A stretch of 64,000 nt of DNA, from positions 1,116,001-1,180,000 of the forward strand of contig NZ_CP075523.1 in assembly GCF_018502385.1 (NCBI RefSeq), read 5' to 3'. How positions within the stretch are numbered: position 1 is the first letter of the stretch; each line of letters opens with the position of its first letter. The translations under genes and the position numbers were made by a program. The notes under the pieces are model-generated. The model was not told where the DNA came from. It saw only the letters and a list, made by a program, of their open reading frames with translations, and searched no databases. Of this stretch, positions 8,457-18,151 are shown in pieces. The DNA is from Synechococcus sp. LA31. GTDB lineage: Bacteria > Cyanobacteriota > Cyanobacteriia > PCC-6307 > Cyanobiaceae.

Positions 8457-10190
8457 ATGCTCAGCCGCATGAGCCCTGAGGAGTGTTCAGAGCTGATCGA
8501 GCTGCTCAGCGAAGCGGAGCACTTGCAGCAATGCGGCAGCTGGCGCATTGATCACCGCAGCGGATCAATGCTGTGGTCTGCTCAGTTGCACCGTTTACTG
8601 CAGAGCGACCCCAGCCAGAGCGTGAGCTTCGAGCAACTGCTGGATGCCATCCACCCCGACGATCGCAACCTGGTGGCTGCCAGTGTGCGTCAGTCATGGT
8701 TGAGCGGTAGGCCTTACCAACTCGAGCACCGCCTGCTGCTCCCCGATGGCCGCATCAACTTGGTGCTGCACCGCGGCACCACAACGTGCGATGAGCGCGG
8801 TGCCGCGCTCTACACCCTCGGCACCCTCCAAAACCTCAACCATCAACGCAATCTGCAGCTGGAGCTGGAGCACGCCACCCAGACCGATGCGCTCACGGGG
8901 CTACCGAACAGGCTGGCTTCCATCCACTATCTGGAGCAGCGCATTCGTGAGCTTCCCTACAACCGCCAGGTAGCGATTCTCTGCATCGACCTCGACAATT
9001 TTCAAAGCATCAATGACAGCTTTGGGGTTGATGCTGGCAACCAGCTCCTGCACTGGTGCGGCGAACACCTACGCCTGCGCCTGCAAGCCAGTGATTGGCT
9101 TGCCCGCCTCGACAACGACACCTTCCTGGTGGTGCGCAGCGAGAACATCGGCAACCTCGCCGAAGCGATGGAGCTGGGCCGGCAGCTGCAGGACTGGCTG
9201 CACCAGGTGGTGCCGCGGCTGGAGACACCGATGCCAGTGCAGCTCAGCGCCTGCGTGGGAGTGAGCATCGCGCCTGACCACGGCAGTGATCCCTCCAGCC
9301 TGTTGCAATGGGCCAACACCGCTCTCACCGAAGCCAAGCGCCAGGGCAAGGGTGGGCTCAGGGCCTATTCCACAGCGATCAGCCAGGCGATCCGCGAAAG
9401 CCTGGATCTTGAGCAGCGCCTGGCCCGCGCCATCGATCGCAAGGAATTGCATCTGCACTACCAGCCTCAGTGGGATCGTGGGCGGCGGTTGATCGGCGCT
9501 GAAGCGCTGCTGCGCTGGCACACCCAGCGCGGCGAAGACATCCCGCCCCAACGCTTCATTCCTCTGGCAGAGCAAAGCGGATTGATCCGCAACATTGGTC
9601 GCTGGGTGATCGAGCAGGCCCTGGCGCAACTGCATTGCTGGCAGCGCTCAGGGGTACACCTGCCGCTGCTCGCGGTCAATGTGTCGGGCCAGCAGCTGGA
9701 TCCAGAGGAAGAACCTCTCGATCAACTGTTGCTCGGGTTGTGCGAGCAGTGGGCGATCCCGCCAACGCAACTGGAGGTGGAAGTCACAGAAACAGCGTTG
9801 ATCAGCAACCCCGATGCAGCCGCCAACACCCTTGCCGCTCTAGCTGAAGCGGGCGTACGCCTCGCAATCGACGACTTCGGCACCGGCTACTCCTCCCTGG
9901 CCAGCCTGCAGCGCCTGCCACTGCAACGGCTGAAGATCGACCGCTGCTTTGTGACCGACCTCCCCAACAACGCCTCTGATCGCAGCATCGTGAAGGCCAC
10001 GATCCTGATGGCCCATGAGCTGCAGCTCAGCTGCCTGGCCGAAGGCGTGGAAACAGATCGCCAGCTCCAAGAGCTCCTGGCCCTTGGCTGCGACAGCTTT
10101 CAGGGCTTTCTGCTCGGCAAACCGATGCCGGCCGTCTCGCTGGAGGAGCTGATCAGGGGTGAAACGACAACCTCCCCAAATGGGGCCTGA
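8457..10190 (+). CDS. PAS-GGDEF(degenerate)-EAL phosphodiesterase
   Basis: A 577-residue cytoplasmic protein. A PAS/PAC-like domain occupies about residues 15-130 (WRIDHRSGSMLWSAQLHRLL, YQLEHRLLLPDGRI). A GGDEF fold covers about 140-300, but its active-site loop reads RLDNDTFLVV, so cyclase activity is unlikely. A C-terminal EAL domain covers about 318-560 with the expected catalytic residues: [37 protein letters not shown] and FQGFLLGKPM. It should hydrolyse cyclic di-GMP, possibly tuned by the PAS domain and by GTP binding to the inactive GGDEF. It lies divergent from the cyclase operon. Confidence 0.88.
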   Translation: MLSRMSPEECSELIELLSEAEHLQQCGSWRIDHRSGSMLWSAQLHRLLQSDPSQSVSFEQLLDAIHPDDRNLVAASVRQSWLSGRPYQLEHRLLLPDGRINLVLHRGTTTCDERGAALYTLGTLQNLNHQRNLQLELEHATQTDALTGLPNRLASIHYLEQRIRELPYNRQVAILCIDLDNFQSINDSFGVDAGNQLLHWCGEHLRLRLQASDWLARLDNDTFLVVRSENIGNLAEAMELGRQLQDWLHQVVPRLETPMPVQLSACVGVSIAPDHGSDPSSLLQWANTALTEAKRQGKGGLRAYSTAISQAIRESLDLEQRLARAIDRKELHLHYQPQWDRGRRLIGAEALLRWHTQRGEDIPPQRFIPLAEQSGLIRNIGRWVIEQALAQLHCWQRSGVHLPLLAVNVSGQQLDPEEEPLDQLLLGLCEQWAIPPTQLEVEVTETALISNPDAAANTLAALAEAGVRLAIDDFGTGYSSLASLQRLPLQRLKIDRCFVTDLPNNASDRSIVKATILMAHELQLSCLAEGVETDRQLQELLALGCDSFQGFLLGKPMPAVSLEELIRGETTTSPNGA

Positions 10191-10245
10191 CAAAGATCTT
10201 CATCCTGCTTAGGGTTTCACCAAAGCTTGCGCTCTCCCTGCATCC

Positions 10246-12096
10246 ATGTTGCAGGCCCCCATCCCCTCCAACGACGCGGCACGTCTGCAGGAACTGCGCA
10301 GTTACGGCGTGCTCGACAGCCCGGACGAGCAGGTTTTTGATGACATCGGCGCCCTCGTGCGCGACATCGCGCATACACCGATCGGCATCATCTCGCTCGT
10401 GGATGAGAACCGTCAGTGGTTCAAGAGCTGCATTGGCCTGGATGCCAAAGAAACCCCTCGCAACATCTCGTTCTGTGGCCACACGATCCTGCAGCGCACG
10501 CCGCTGATCATTGAAGACGCCCTCAACGACCCTCGCTTCTGCGATAACCCTCTGGTGCTGCAGGAACCGCACATCCGGTTTTATGCAGGCTTCCCGTTAA
10601 TCGCCAGCAATGGCCTGGCCCTCGGCAGCTTGTGTGCGGTGGATCAGCAGCCCAGGCAACTACAGCCCCACCAGATCCAGGCCATGGAACGGCTGGCGAG
10701 GTTAGCCGTTCAGCAGATGGAGTTAAAGCGCCAAACTCGCCTCCTGGCCCAAGCCCATGAGGCACGCCAAGAGCAGGAGCCCCACAGCGAATCGCTGCGG
10801 CTCAGCAGCGATTTGTTCACCAGCAAAGAGCAACTGCTGAGCATGGTGGAGCTGATGCTCAGCCAGAGCAACCAGGCCTGCTTCGGCATCATCCGGCTTG
10901 AATTCAAAGACCTGCGGCGCATCGCTGGGGCCCTGGGGGAAGCGACAGCCGGCGTGTTACGCGAAGCGCAACGGGAACGCCTGGGCCAGGCGCTACCCGA
11001 GAACGCGAGCTGCTGCGAACTCACGGATCAAGAGTGGCTGGTGCTCGCTCCCTTCCTGGCGACAGAGGCCCAGTTGTGTGAGCTCGCCGCAGCCATCACC
11101 CAGCAACTGCATCCACCGGTGGGCATGGGACAGCAGCTGCTCAGCTCTCCGGTGGCGGTGGGTGCAGCTCTCGTTCAGGGAAATTACGGCAACGCCAACG
11201 ATCTGCTCAGCGACGCCGCCATCGCCCTGCGCAATGCCGCACGGCGTCCGGGCAGCCATTACAGCTGCATTGATCTAGCCAGCCGCATTCAGGCTCAGCA
11301 GGATCTGGAGCTGGAATCCGAGCTGCGGCGGGGTTTACGCAACGGCCAGCTCGAGCCCCATTTTCAGCCGCTCTTTGATCTCAAAACCCAGCAGTTCAAA
11401 GGGGTGGAAGCGCTGGCGCGCTGGCGCCGCAGCCATGGAGAGCTGGTGATGCCAAGCCTGTTTTTGGCGGCTGCAGAACGGGCCGATCTTCTGGGCCAGC
11501 TTGATCTGCAGATGATCCGCCAATCGATCACAGCCAGCCACGCCATGGCGCGGGTGAAGCCTGACCAGGAGATGGTGCTCAGCCTCAACCTCTCCAGTGC
11601 CTTGCTCGAAAGTGCCGCGCTGCTCGAGGAGCTGTTTGCCCTGATCGACACACAACCGTTACCCCAGGGCTGGCGACTGCAACTGGAAATGCTCGAAGGC
11701 AGCCTGCAGCAAGCCGATGGAGACATCGCCCAGACGCTCAACCAGCTGCATGAGCGCGGCGTGCTGCTGGCGATCGACGATTTCGGCACCGGCTATTCCT
11801 CCCTCAGCCGCCTCAACCGCTTCCACTTCCACAGCCTCAAGGTGGACATGAGCTTTGTGAAGCTGCTCGATGCACCGGAGCAGCCCAGCAATCGCATCCT
11901 TGAGGTGATTCAGGCCATGGCCGAAGCCCTCGATCTGCACACCACCGCTGAAGGTGTGGAAACCGAAGGCCAGCGCCAATGGCTCGAGCGCCATGGCTTT
12001 CAGTGGGGGCAGGGCTACCTGGTAGCCAAGCCCATGCCCCTGCAAGACACCCTCAACCTGCTGCACACACACCAGGGCGCCGCCCTGCCGCTCTGA
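10246..12096 (+). CDS. GAF-GGDEF(degenerate)-EAL phosphodiesterase
   Basis: A 616-residue protein. An N-terminal GAF domain (about residues 8-165; [40 protein letters not shown]) is followed by a strongly eroded GGDEF-like region (about 185-335; the signature position reads [11 protein letters not shown]). The EAL domain (about 345-605) keeps [45 protein letters not shown] and [11 protein letters not shown] c-di-GMP phosphodiesterase is predicted. The gene follows the PAS-GGDEF-EAL gene by 55 bp on the same strand; the two are probably cotranscribed or related by duplication followed by exchange of the sensor domain. Confidence 0.87.
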   Translation: MLQAPIPSNDAARLQELRSYGVLDSPDEQVFDDIGALVRDIAHTPIGIISLVDENRQWFKSCIGLDAKETPRNISFCGHTILQRTPLIIEDALNDPRFCDNPLVLQEPHIRFYAGFPLIASNGLALGSLCAVDQQPRQLQPHQIQAMERLARLAVQQMELKRQTRLLAQAHEARQEQEPHSESLRLSSDLFTSKEQLLSMVELMLSQSNQACFGIIRLEFKDLRRIAGALGEATAGVLREAQRERLGQALPENASCCELTDQEWLVLAPFLATEAQLCELAAAITQQLHPPVGMGQQLLSSPVAVGAALVQGNYGNANDLLSDAAIALRNAARRPGSHYSCIDLASRIQAQQDLELESELRRGLRNGQLEPHFQPLFDLKTQQFKGVEALARWRRSHGELVMPSLFLAAAERADLLGQLDLQMIRQSITASHAMARVKPDQEMVLSLNLSSALLESAALLEELFALIDTQPLPQGWRLQLEMLEGSLQQADGDIAQTLNQLHERGVLLAIDDFGTGYSSLSRLNRFHFHSLKVDMSFVKLLDAPEQPSNRILEVIQAMAEALDLHTTAEGVETEGQRQWLERHGFQWGQGYLVAKPMPLQDTLNLLHTHQGAALPL

Positions 12097-12139
12097 GGCA
12101 CAGACTGGACACCAAACAGTTGCGGGGCCGATCAAGGCG

Positions 12140-13273
12140 ATGGCAGTGAGCAGGCCAGGGCAGACCCTCACCATCCGCAGGCCCGACGACTGGCATGTAC
12201 ACCTGCGTGATGGCGACACGCTTCAGGCGGTGGTGGCCCACACAGCCCGGCCATTTGCACGGGCGATTGTGATGCCCAACCTCAAGCCGCCGATCACCAC
12301 GGTGGAGCAGGCCAGGGCGTATCGCGAACGGATCCTGGCGGCCCTTGAGCGCAGCGCCGGCCCTGCGGTTGCTGCAGGCTTTACCCCCTTGATGACGGCC
12401 TACCTCACCGAAACCATCGCGCCCGAGGAGCTGGAGCGTGGTTTTGGTGAGGGCGTGTTCACCGCCGCCAAGCTCTATCCGGCAGGCGCCACCACCAACT
12501 CCGATGCGGGCGTGCGCGATCTGAACCACATCACGCCGGTGATCCACTGCATGGAGCGCATCGGCATGCCCCTGCTAATCCATGGCGAGGTCACCGATCC
12601 AGCGGTGGACATCTTCGATCGTGAAGCCGTATTCATTGAGCGGCATCTCAAGCCCCTGATCGACAACCACCCCGATTTGAAGGTGGTGTTGGAACACATC
12701 ACCACCAGCGATGCGGTGCAGTTTGTGCAATCGGGCCCCGCCAACCTGGCCGCCACCATCACGCCCCATCACCTGCATATCAACCGCAACGCCTTGTTTC
12801 GGGGGGGGCTACGACCGGACATGTATTGCCTACCGGTGGCCAAACGCGAACAGCACCGGCTGGCCTTGCGTGCGGCTGCCACCTCGGGCAATGCCAAGTT
12901 TTTCCTGGGCACCGATTCAGCACCCCATCTGCGCCACGCCAAAGAGAGCAGCTGCGGCTGCGCCGGCATCTACAACGCCCCTTACGCGATCGAGAGCTAC
13001 GCGCAGGTGTTCAGCGACGACGGCGCCCTCGAGCACCTCGAAGCCTTCGCCAGCCTGAATGGGCCGCGCTTTTATGGCTTGCCCCTCAACGAAGGCACCA
13101 TCACGCTGGAGCGTTGTGAGCACGATCCAGCGGCAGCAGGCTTGCCCGCCATCCTTGAACTGGCCAATGGCACAGCCAAACCCACCCGCGTGGTGCCCTT
13201 CCATGCCGGCGAACAACTCGACTGGCGCCTCCAGGACGCGAACAACCCTTCAACAGCGTTTACGGTGTCTTAA
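12140..13273 (+). CDS. pyrC: Dihydroorotase
   Basis: A 377-residue enzyme of the class II (E. coli PyrC) type, which closes carbamoyl-aspartate to dihydroorotate in pyrimidine synthesis. Visible motifs are [14 protein letters not shown] (two zinc-ligand histidines), [15 protein letters not shown] (the carboxylated bridging lysine), [21 protein letters not shown] and [10 protein letters not shown] (catalytic aspartate). Length is normal for the class. The start ATG at 12140 gives a short extension ahead of the conserved LTIRRPDDW. It stands alone 44 bp after the EAL gene. Confidence 0.95.
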   Translation: MAVSRPGQTLTIRRPDDWHVHLRDGDTLQAVVAHTARPFARAIVMPNLKPPITTVEQARAYRERILAALERSAGPAVAAGFTPLMTAYLTETIAPEELERGFGEGVFTAAKLYPAGATTNSDAGVRDLNHITPVIHCMERIGMPLLIHGEVTDPAVDIFDREAVFIERHLKPLIDNHPDLKVVLEHITTSDAVQFVQSGPANLAATITPHHLHINRNALFRGGLRPDMYCLPVAKREQHRLALRAAATSGNAKFFLGTDSAPHLRHAKESSCGCAGIYNAPYAIESYAQVFSDDGALEHLEAFASLNGPRFYGLPLNEGTITLERCEHDPAAAGLPAILELANGTAKPTRVVPFHAGEQLDWRLQDANNPSTAFTVS

Positions 13274-13345
13274 TCATTCGGTGCCGAAAAGCACTTGATG
13301 CAGCTCGCTGCACGCCGTTACCTTGACGGCAGCAACAGGCTTGCG

Positions 13346-13648
13346 ATGGCGCTGTTTTCCTGGATTACCAGCGTGGAGAGCGACGCCCTGCTTGATGCCC
13401 TGGCTGAGCCTCTGCATCAGCTCGGCCTGGTGATTGATCCATCCGTGAGCAGTGCCAGCCAGGTGCTTGCCGCCGATCGCCCCAATTGCGGCCTGCCGAT
13501 GGCCCAGCGGGTCACGGTGCTGGCCTCCTGGAACTGCAGCCGAAGCCGCGAGGCGCAGCTGGAGGTGCGCAGTTCAGAACCGCAACTGCGCCAAGGCACA
13601 CGCTGCCAGCGCATCGCCGAGGAGCTGCAACGCGCCCAAGGCAGCTAG
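13346..13648 (+). CDS. Conserved hypothetical protein (about 100 aa)
   Basis: Begins MALFSWITSVESDALLDALA and contains CGLPMAQRVTVLASWNCSRS, ending in a charged helix. No known domain is recognised. The reading frame looks protein-like over its whole length. The ATG at 13346 has an AGG-type ribosome site about 9 nt upstream; an ATG at 13298 would add 16 residues. It follows pyrC by about 70 bp and could be cotranscribed with it. A perfect 6-bp inverted repeat with a 4-nt loop lies just after its stop (13676-13691), without a T tract. Confidence 0.5.
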   Translation: MALFSWITSVESDALLDALAEPLHQLGLVIDPSVSSASQVLAADRPNCGLPMAQRVTVLASWNCSRSREAQLEVRSSEPQLRQGTRCQRIAEELQRAQGS

Positions 13649-13750
13649 GCCTAAATCGGAAGAAATTCTGCGATTGGTAGCTGCTGCTACCTAGGACTGC
13701 CACCCCTGATCCATAGGGTCCGCCCAGTGGATTCACAGGGGCAGAGCTCC

Positions 13751-13924
13751 ATGCAGACCCAGGTTTTGATGCAGGGCACCGACGGCAGCTGGAACACCAG
13801 CAAGACCTACCCCAACCCTTTGCTGGCCTATATCGCCGCCCGCAAACTGAGCCGCCAGCAACAGCGCTCCTGCCGCACGGTCTGCAGCAGCGGCCAGGTG
13901 CTCGATGAGATCCATCCGCTATGA
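13751..13924 (+). CDS. Small hypothetical protein (57 aa)
   Basis: Begins MQTQVLMQGTDGSWNTSKTY and continues with a basic helical segment (LLAYIAARKLSRQQQRSCRT), ending VLDEIHPL. The ATG at 13751 is preceded by a purine-rich GGGGCAGAG. A GTG at 13727 would give eight more residues. It is probably a real small cyanobacterial protein because the frame is well formed and fills the gap before the rod linker gene, but no function can be proposed. Confidence 0.45.
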   Translation: MQTQVLMQGTDGSWNTSKTYPNPLLAYIAARKLSRQQQRSCRTVCSSGQVLDEIHPL

Positions 13925-14038
13925 GCCGACCTGCCCAGCGATGCCGTGCAGGCGCGTAAAGACCTCGCAATGGTCTGCTGACAGCATCGATCAACGCCTC
14001 TACGGTCCGGCCGGTTTCCCCTAGCGAGCCCGACCGTG

Positions 14039-15085
14039 ATGTCTCTCGTTCAAGCACCTGCCCTGGGTATCGAGCGGTTTGCCGCCGGCCAACGCAAAGA
14101 AAGCCGGCCCCAAGCCTCCACTGACGACCAAAACGCGATCATCCGCGCGGTGTATCAGCAGGTGCTGGGCGGCCAATATCTGATGAGCAACGAGCGCCTG
14201 GAGGGCGCCGAATCGCTATTCCGCAACGGCGACCTAAATGTGCGCGAGCTAGTGCGCGCCGTGGCCAAGAGCGCGCTCTATCGCTCACGTTTCTTCGAGA
14301 ACTGCAACCCCTACCGCTTCATCGAGCTCAACCACAAACACCTGCTGGGCCGCGCCCCTCAGAACAGAGAGGAGATGCTGCACCACTTCACGATCCTGCA
14401 AGAGCAGGGCTACGACGCCGAGATCGATTCCTACCTTGATAGCGCCGAATACAACCACACTTTCGGCAACGACAGCGTACCTCATCTGCACGGCTGGAGT
14501 TATTCGGCGGGCCATGAGGGTCGCCAGTTCTCCTGGCTGATGCAGCTGGCCTGCGGCGCCGCTGCATCGGTGAAAGGGGATGGCAGCGGCACCCAGTTCA
14601 AGCTCGGCCGAGCCCTGCACCAAAACCGCCCGGTGCCCGTGGCCGTGTCGGCCGCAAGCCGCTATGCCCACATCAGCACCGATGGGCCCTTCCGCGCCGC
14701 CACCTCCAGCAGCAGCGATCTGCCGCTGGCCGATCTGAGCAGCGACCGCCGCATCGATGGCACGCCCGCTTACGGATTCCGCAGCCAGGAGCTGCTGGTT
14801 TCCAGCCCCAGCGCTGGCGCCGCCGGCGAAGGAAGCCGGGTGGTCACCATCACCGCCACAGGTATCGCCAACAACCGCTTTGTGCGCCACGGCGCCTACA
14901 CCACCCGCGTTCCCTTCAGCCGCATGAACGAAGCCCTGCAGCGGGTACTCCGCCAGGGCGGCCGCGTGGTGAGCGTGGTGGTGAGCGGCGAGGGTGAACT
15001 GGAACCTGTGACGGTGACGGAGCAGGCCGACAAGAAGCCTGCCGCCCCCACCCGCAAGGGCCGCAGCCGCCAGAAGAAGGCCTGA
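14039..15085 (+). CDS. cpcC: Phycobilisome rod linker polypeptide
   Basis: A 348-residue protein. The linker domain (about residues 18-190) shows AIIRAVYQQVLGGQYLMSNE, ESLFRNGDLNVRELVRAVAK, FELNHKHLL-like FIELNHKHLLGRAP and EYNHTFGNDSVPHL, the phycobilisome rod-linker pattern. A CpcD-like domain (about 270-325) shows TITATGIANNRFVRHGAYTT and VPFSRMNEALQRVLRQGG. Between them is a Ser/Ala/Asp-rich stretch, and the protein ends in a basic tail. The architecture matches CpcC-type phycocyanin rod linkers, although it is longer than most and the phycocyanin genes are not in the window. The ATG at 14039 is chosen over a GTG one codon upstream. Confidence 0.85.
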   Translation: MSLVQAPALGIERFAAGQRKESRPQASTDDQNAIIRAVYQQVLGGQYLMSNERLEGAESLFRNGDLNVRELVRAVAKSALYRSRFFENCNPYRFIELNHKHLLGRAPQNREEMLHHFTILQEQGYDAEIDSYLDSAEYNHTFGNDSVPHLHGWSYSAGHEGRQFSWLMQLACGAAASVKGDGSGTQFKLGRALHQNRPVPVAVSAASRYAHISTDGPFRAATSSSSDLPLADLSSDRRIDGTPAYGFRSQELLVSSPSAGAAGEGSRVVTITATGIANNRFVRHGAYTTRVPFSRMNEALQRVLRQGGRVVSVVVSGEGELEPVTVTEQADKKPAAPTRKGRSRQKKA

Positions 15086-15180
15086 TCCCGCCAGGCAACC
15101 GGCACCTCAACGTTGTTGCCACAACTGGCCACACGACAGATCCTGTGGCCACCCCGCACCCCCGCAGGCCATGCGCCAGC

Positions 15181-15339
15181 AGCCTCTACGAAGGCGTTTT
15201 CAAGCTGGGCTAGCGGATTCAGGTGAACCAACGCCTCCATCTTCAGCCCACCTTGCGATGGATCGTCAATCCCAGTGGTGCAGCCGAATCGGTGCTTGAA
15301 CGTCTGGCGGCGGGAGTACAAGTGCCACTGAATTTCTAA
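15181..15339 (+). pseudogene. C-terminal remnant of an OprB-type porin
   Basis: Reading from 15181, SLYEGVFKLG is followed by an in-frame TAG at 15211, then RIQVNQRLHLQPTLRWIV, NPSGAAESV, and a terminal LAAGVQVPLNF with TAA at 15337. This aligns closely with the last 53 residues of the intact porin downstream (SPYEGMLELGYKIQLNESLN ... LAAGMQIELNF). It is therefore the surviving tail of a second, tandem porin gene carrying a Tyr-to-stop change. Upstream of 15181 the similarity fades. No start or signal peptide remains. Confidence 0.75.
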
Positions 15340-15411
15340 TCCGTTTACACGGCACGCCCTTGCCAATCTGCCGCCTGAGGCCAGAGCCTGGGCAGCAACG
15401 ACCCGGCCGAC

Positions 15412-16749
15412 ATGCACCAGCTATGCCATCCAGGCCTGCTGAGCCGCCTGGCGCGCAGATTGGCTGCATCGGCCCTGCTACCCCTCACGGCACTAGCGCC
15501 ACCAGCGCTCGCTGATCCCAGCACCCCAGCCTCTGGCGAGGTGGAGTTGATTGAGCTGAACAACTCCTGGCCCACGCTGCAAACGCTTTTGGATCTCCCG
15601 AACTGGATGGAGCTACAGGGCAGCTTCACCGCCGAACCGCTGTTCAATCCCATCGGTGGACTGCGCTCCGCGGGCAGCTGGATTCAGCAAACCTCCCTCG
15701 ACCTAACGCTGGGCAGTGGACTGAACCAACCCACCGAACGCTGGGATGAATTCGACCATTGGCGCCTCAACCTCAATGTGAATCACGACGCGGGTGATGC
15801 CTACTACAACCAGCAGATCGGCGCCCTGTTTTCCCTGCAGACAGCCGCCAACCCTGTGGGGCTGTATTTCAGCGAAGCCTCCGTGGAACGCAAACGGGGG
15901 GATGGCTGGCTCGGGGTGAAAGCGGGGATCCTGCCGCTGGATCCTGAATTCGTGGCGGCACCGGTGCTGAATTTCTACGTGCACGCCTCGCTCAACGACA
16001 CGCTCAACCTCTACACACCAAACCTGCCGATCGATCCCTTTGCCGCCCTGGGCGGTGTGCTCTCGATCCATCCCAGCGACAGCGTTACCGTGCGCTACGG
16101 CTTGTTTGATCTGAGCACCACCCAGGGAATCGGCAAGTGGCTCACCGACTTCCCCGATGGCGTACCCGATGGCAGCGGCAGCGCCCAGTTCCTGCAACTG
16201 ACCCTCGAGCCAGACGGCTGGGGTGCAGCCACCGCAACCCCGATCGCGGCTTGCCGCACCCCGCAGGGCATCAGCCGGCACGGAGGCACCTGCTCTCAAC
16301 CGGTGCAGGTGCAGAACCAGCTGCCCGCTGGCTCGATCAATCTGGGTGGGTTCATCACCTCCGAGAACGGTGATGGCGTGTACGGAACAGTGACCTGGCG
16401 CAGCGGGCTGCCCCTGGGCCTGGATGATCGCCTCTGGGTGGGCGGCTCCTACACGCCCGACAGTGCCCAGGTGATCGCCACCAGCTTCATCGCTGGTGGC
16501 GTGGTGATCCAGGGCCCGCTGCCGGGTCGGCCCCTGGATGTGGCACTGCTGGGCATCGGGCGCGGCGGCCTCAGCAACCAGCTCAGCACCAGCCCCTACG
16601 AGGGCATGCTCGAGCTGGGCTACAAGATCCAGCTCAATGAAAGCCTCAATCTGCAGCCCACCCTGCAGTGGATCTTCAACCCCAGCGGCGCCTCTGAACC
16701 AGTGCCTGGCATCCTTGCTGCCGGCATGCAGATCGAGCTGAATTTCTAG
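15412..16749 (+). CDS. OprB-family outer membrane porin
   Basis: A 445-residue protein with a signal peptide (RLAASALLPLTALAPPALAD, cleavage after ALA) and a beta-rich body ending in phenylalanine (MQIELNF), as expected of outer-membrane barrels. Segments such as WIQQTSLDLTLGSGLNQP, WRLNLNVNHDAG, GLYFSEASVERKRGDG and YEGMLELGYKIQLNESLNLQ are typical of carbohydrate-selective OprB porins. Unlike the main cyanobacterial porins it has no N-terminal SLH domain, so it may be a specialised substrate channel. A dead relative lies directly upstream. Confidence 0.75.
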   Translation: MHQLCHPGLLSRLARRLAASALLPLTALAPPALADPSTPASGEVELIELNNSWPTLQTLLDLPNWMELQGSFTAEPLFNPIGGLRSAGSWIQQTSLDLTLGSGLNQPTERWDEFDHWRLNLNVNHDAGDAYYNQQIGALFSLQTAANPVGLYFSEASVERKRGDGWLGVKAGILPLDPEFVAAPVLNFYVHASLNDTLNLYTPNLPIDPFAALGGVLSIHPSDSVTVRYGLFDLSTTQGIGKWLTDFPDGVPDGSGSAQFLQLTLEPDGWGAATATPIAACRTPQGISRHGGTCSQPVQVQNQLPAGSINLGGFITSENGDGVYGTVTWRSGLPLGLDDRLWVGGSYTPDSAQVIATSFIAGGVVIQGPLPGRPLDVALLGIGRGGLSNQLSTSPYEGMLELGYKIQLNESLNLQPTLQWIFNPSGASEPVPGILAAGMQIELNF

Positions 16750-16752
16750 CCC

Positions 16753-18075
16753 TCAGCTGCTGAGCCGCCCCGAGGCCATGGCCTGTAGCAGGTGGCCGTG
16801 GTCGCTTTCTGCCTGATTGGCGTAAGCCACAGCATCAAGGCTGAGGGCTCGATCGATCGCGCTCTGCCCCTCCAGGGCATCGGCCAGGGCCAGGCGATCA
16901 CCGGAGCGGGCATGGGCGCGTGCCAACACCGATGCGCACAGACGGCCATAGGCCTTGAGCGCATCGGGCTTCATCTCCTCCACCGCCAGCGAGGCTTTCC
17001 AATCACGCAACTGACGCCAATACACGTGATGCCCACCTGGGGTGGTGGTCCACCCCAGGAAGGGATCACTCACGCTCTGAAGCAAGCGCTGACCCTCCAC
17101 CACCCGTTGGCCCTGATGGGCGGGGGCGCTGGCCTGCAGTGGATCCAGCGGCTCGGCCAGGGCCGACACCAGGGCTTGCTTGCTCTGCAGCAGCAACAGG
17201 TCGTCGGGATGGGGGCCTTGCAGCAACGTGATGCTGCATCGGGTGCCCACCGATCCCACACCCACAGCCTTGTAGGCGGTGTCGAGGATCCGATAACTGC
17301 TGATCAAGTGGCGCCGGTGGGCCTGCACGCTGGCCAGATACCCGTGAAGCAGCACAGCTAGAGCCTGATCGTGGTCGGGCTGCGTGAAGAAGCTTGGATC
17401 CACCTGCCGGTGGCGCCAAAGCAACGGCGGCTCATGGCGCAGCTGCCAGCGACCATCGGCCAGGCGCTCGCTGTAGCGGGCCACCGCCTGGCGACCGCTG
17501 CGCCGCCAGGCTGAAGCGGCGGCGGCGCGCAGGTGGCGGCGAAAGGAGCCACGGGGCTGCTCCTCCACAAACTGTTCCACGTGCAACAGGGTGGTCCACA
17601 GCTCCAGCGTGGGTATGGCCGCAAAGCCGGCGATCGCCTTGCGGTAACGGGTCGCCACCTTGCGAGCCAAGCCAAGCTGCTCCTCGCCATCGAGCCCCAA
17701 TTGGCGGGCCACCAACACCAGGCTCACCAGCAGGCGTTTGAGATCCCACTCCCAGGGGCCGGGGAACGTCTCATCAAAGTCGTTGATGTCGAACACCAAC
17801 GTGCGCTCCGGTGAGGCATAGAACCCGAAATTGAGCAGATGGGCATCACCGCAGAGCTGCACCAACTGATCACTGCGGGGCCTGCAGCCCAGATCCCGAG
17901 CCATCACCGCGGCACTGCCGCGAAACCAGGCAAACGGGCTTTTGGCCATGCGCCTGTGTCGCTCGGCGATAAGCCAGGGAAGGCGGTGGGCGTTCTGCTG
18001 CTCAAGCAGATCGATCGGATCCGAGCGCTCGGCGGGCGCCTGCCAGGTTTCCAGAGTGGCCTCCACGCCTGCCAT
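16753..18075 (-). CDS. DUF2252 family protein
   Basis: From the ATG at 18075 the protein has 440 residues; an ATG at 18147 would add 24. Diagnostic segments are LLEQQNAHRLPWLIAERHRR, FAWFRGSAAVMARDL, QLCGDAHLLNFGFYASPE and DINDFDETFPGPWEWDLKRL, which define DUF2252. This family is related in fold to protein and aminoglycoside kinases (the GDAHLLNFG and DxxDFD motifs resemble the catalytic and metal-binding loops), but its activity is unknown. It is divergent from an ATP-grasp ligase-like gene, and the longer start would place the two start codons 4 nt apart. Confidence 0.8.
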   Translation of the reverse strand: MAGVEATLETWQAPAERSDPIDLLEQQNAHRLPWLIAERHRRMAKSPFAWFRGSAAVMARDLGCRPRSDQLVQLCGDAHLLNFGFYASPERTLVFDINDFDETFPGPWEWDLKRLLVSLVLVARQLGLDGEEQLGLARKVATRYRKAIAGFAAIPTLELWTTLLHVEQFVEEQPRGSFRRHLRAAAASAWRRSGRQAVARYSERLADGRWQLRHEPPLLWRHRQVDPSFFTQPDHDQALAVLLHGYLASVQAHRRHLISSYRILDTAYKAVGVGSVGTRCSITLLQGPHPDDLLLLQSKQALVSALAEPLDPLQASAPAHQGQRVVEGQRLLQSVSDPFLGWTTTPGGHHVYWRQLRDWKASLAVEEMKPDALKAYGRLCASVLARAHARSGDRLALADALEGQSAIDRALSLDAVAYANQAESDHGHLLQAMASGRLSS

Positions 18076-18151
18076 CGCCTTAACCACACAGCTCTTCAAC
18101 CTCTGCGTAGCAGCCAGATTGGTGGAGTGATGGATCAGCCCTGACATCCTT

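Noticed and set aside
13676-13691. Short inverted repeat GGTAGC-TGCT-GCTACC considered as a terminator
   Set aside because: The stem has only 6 bp and no T tract follows on either strand.
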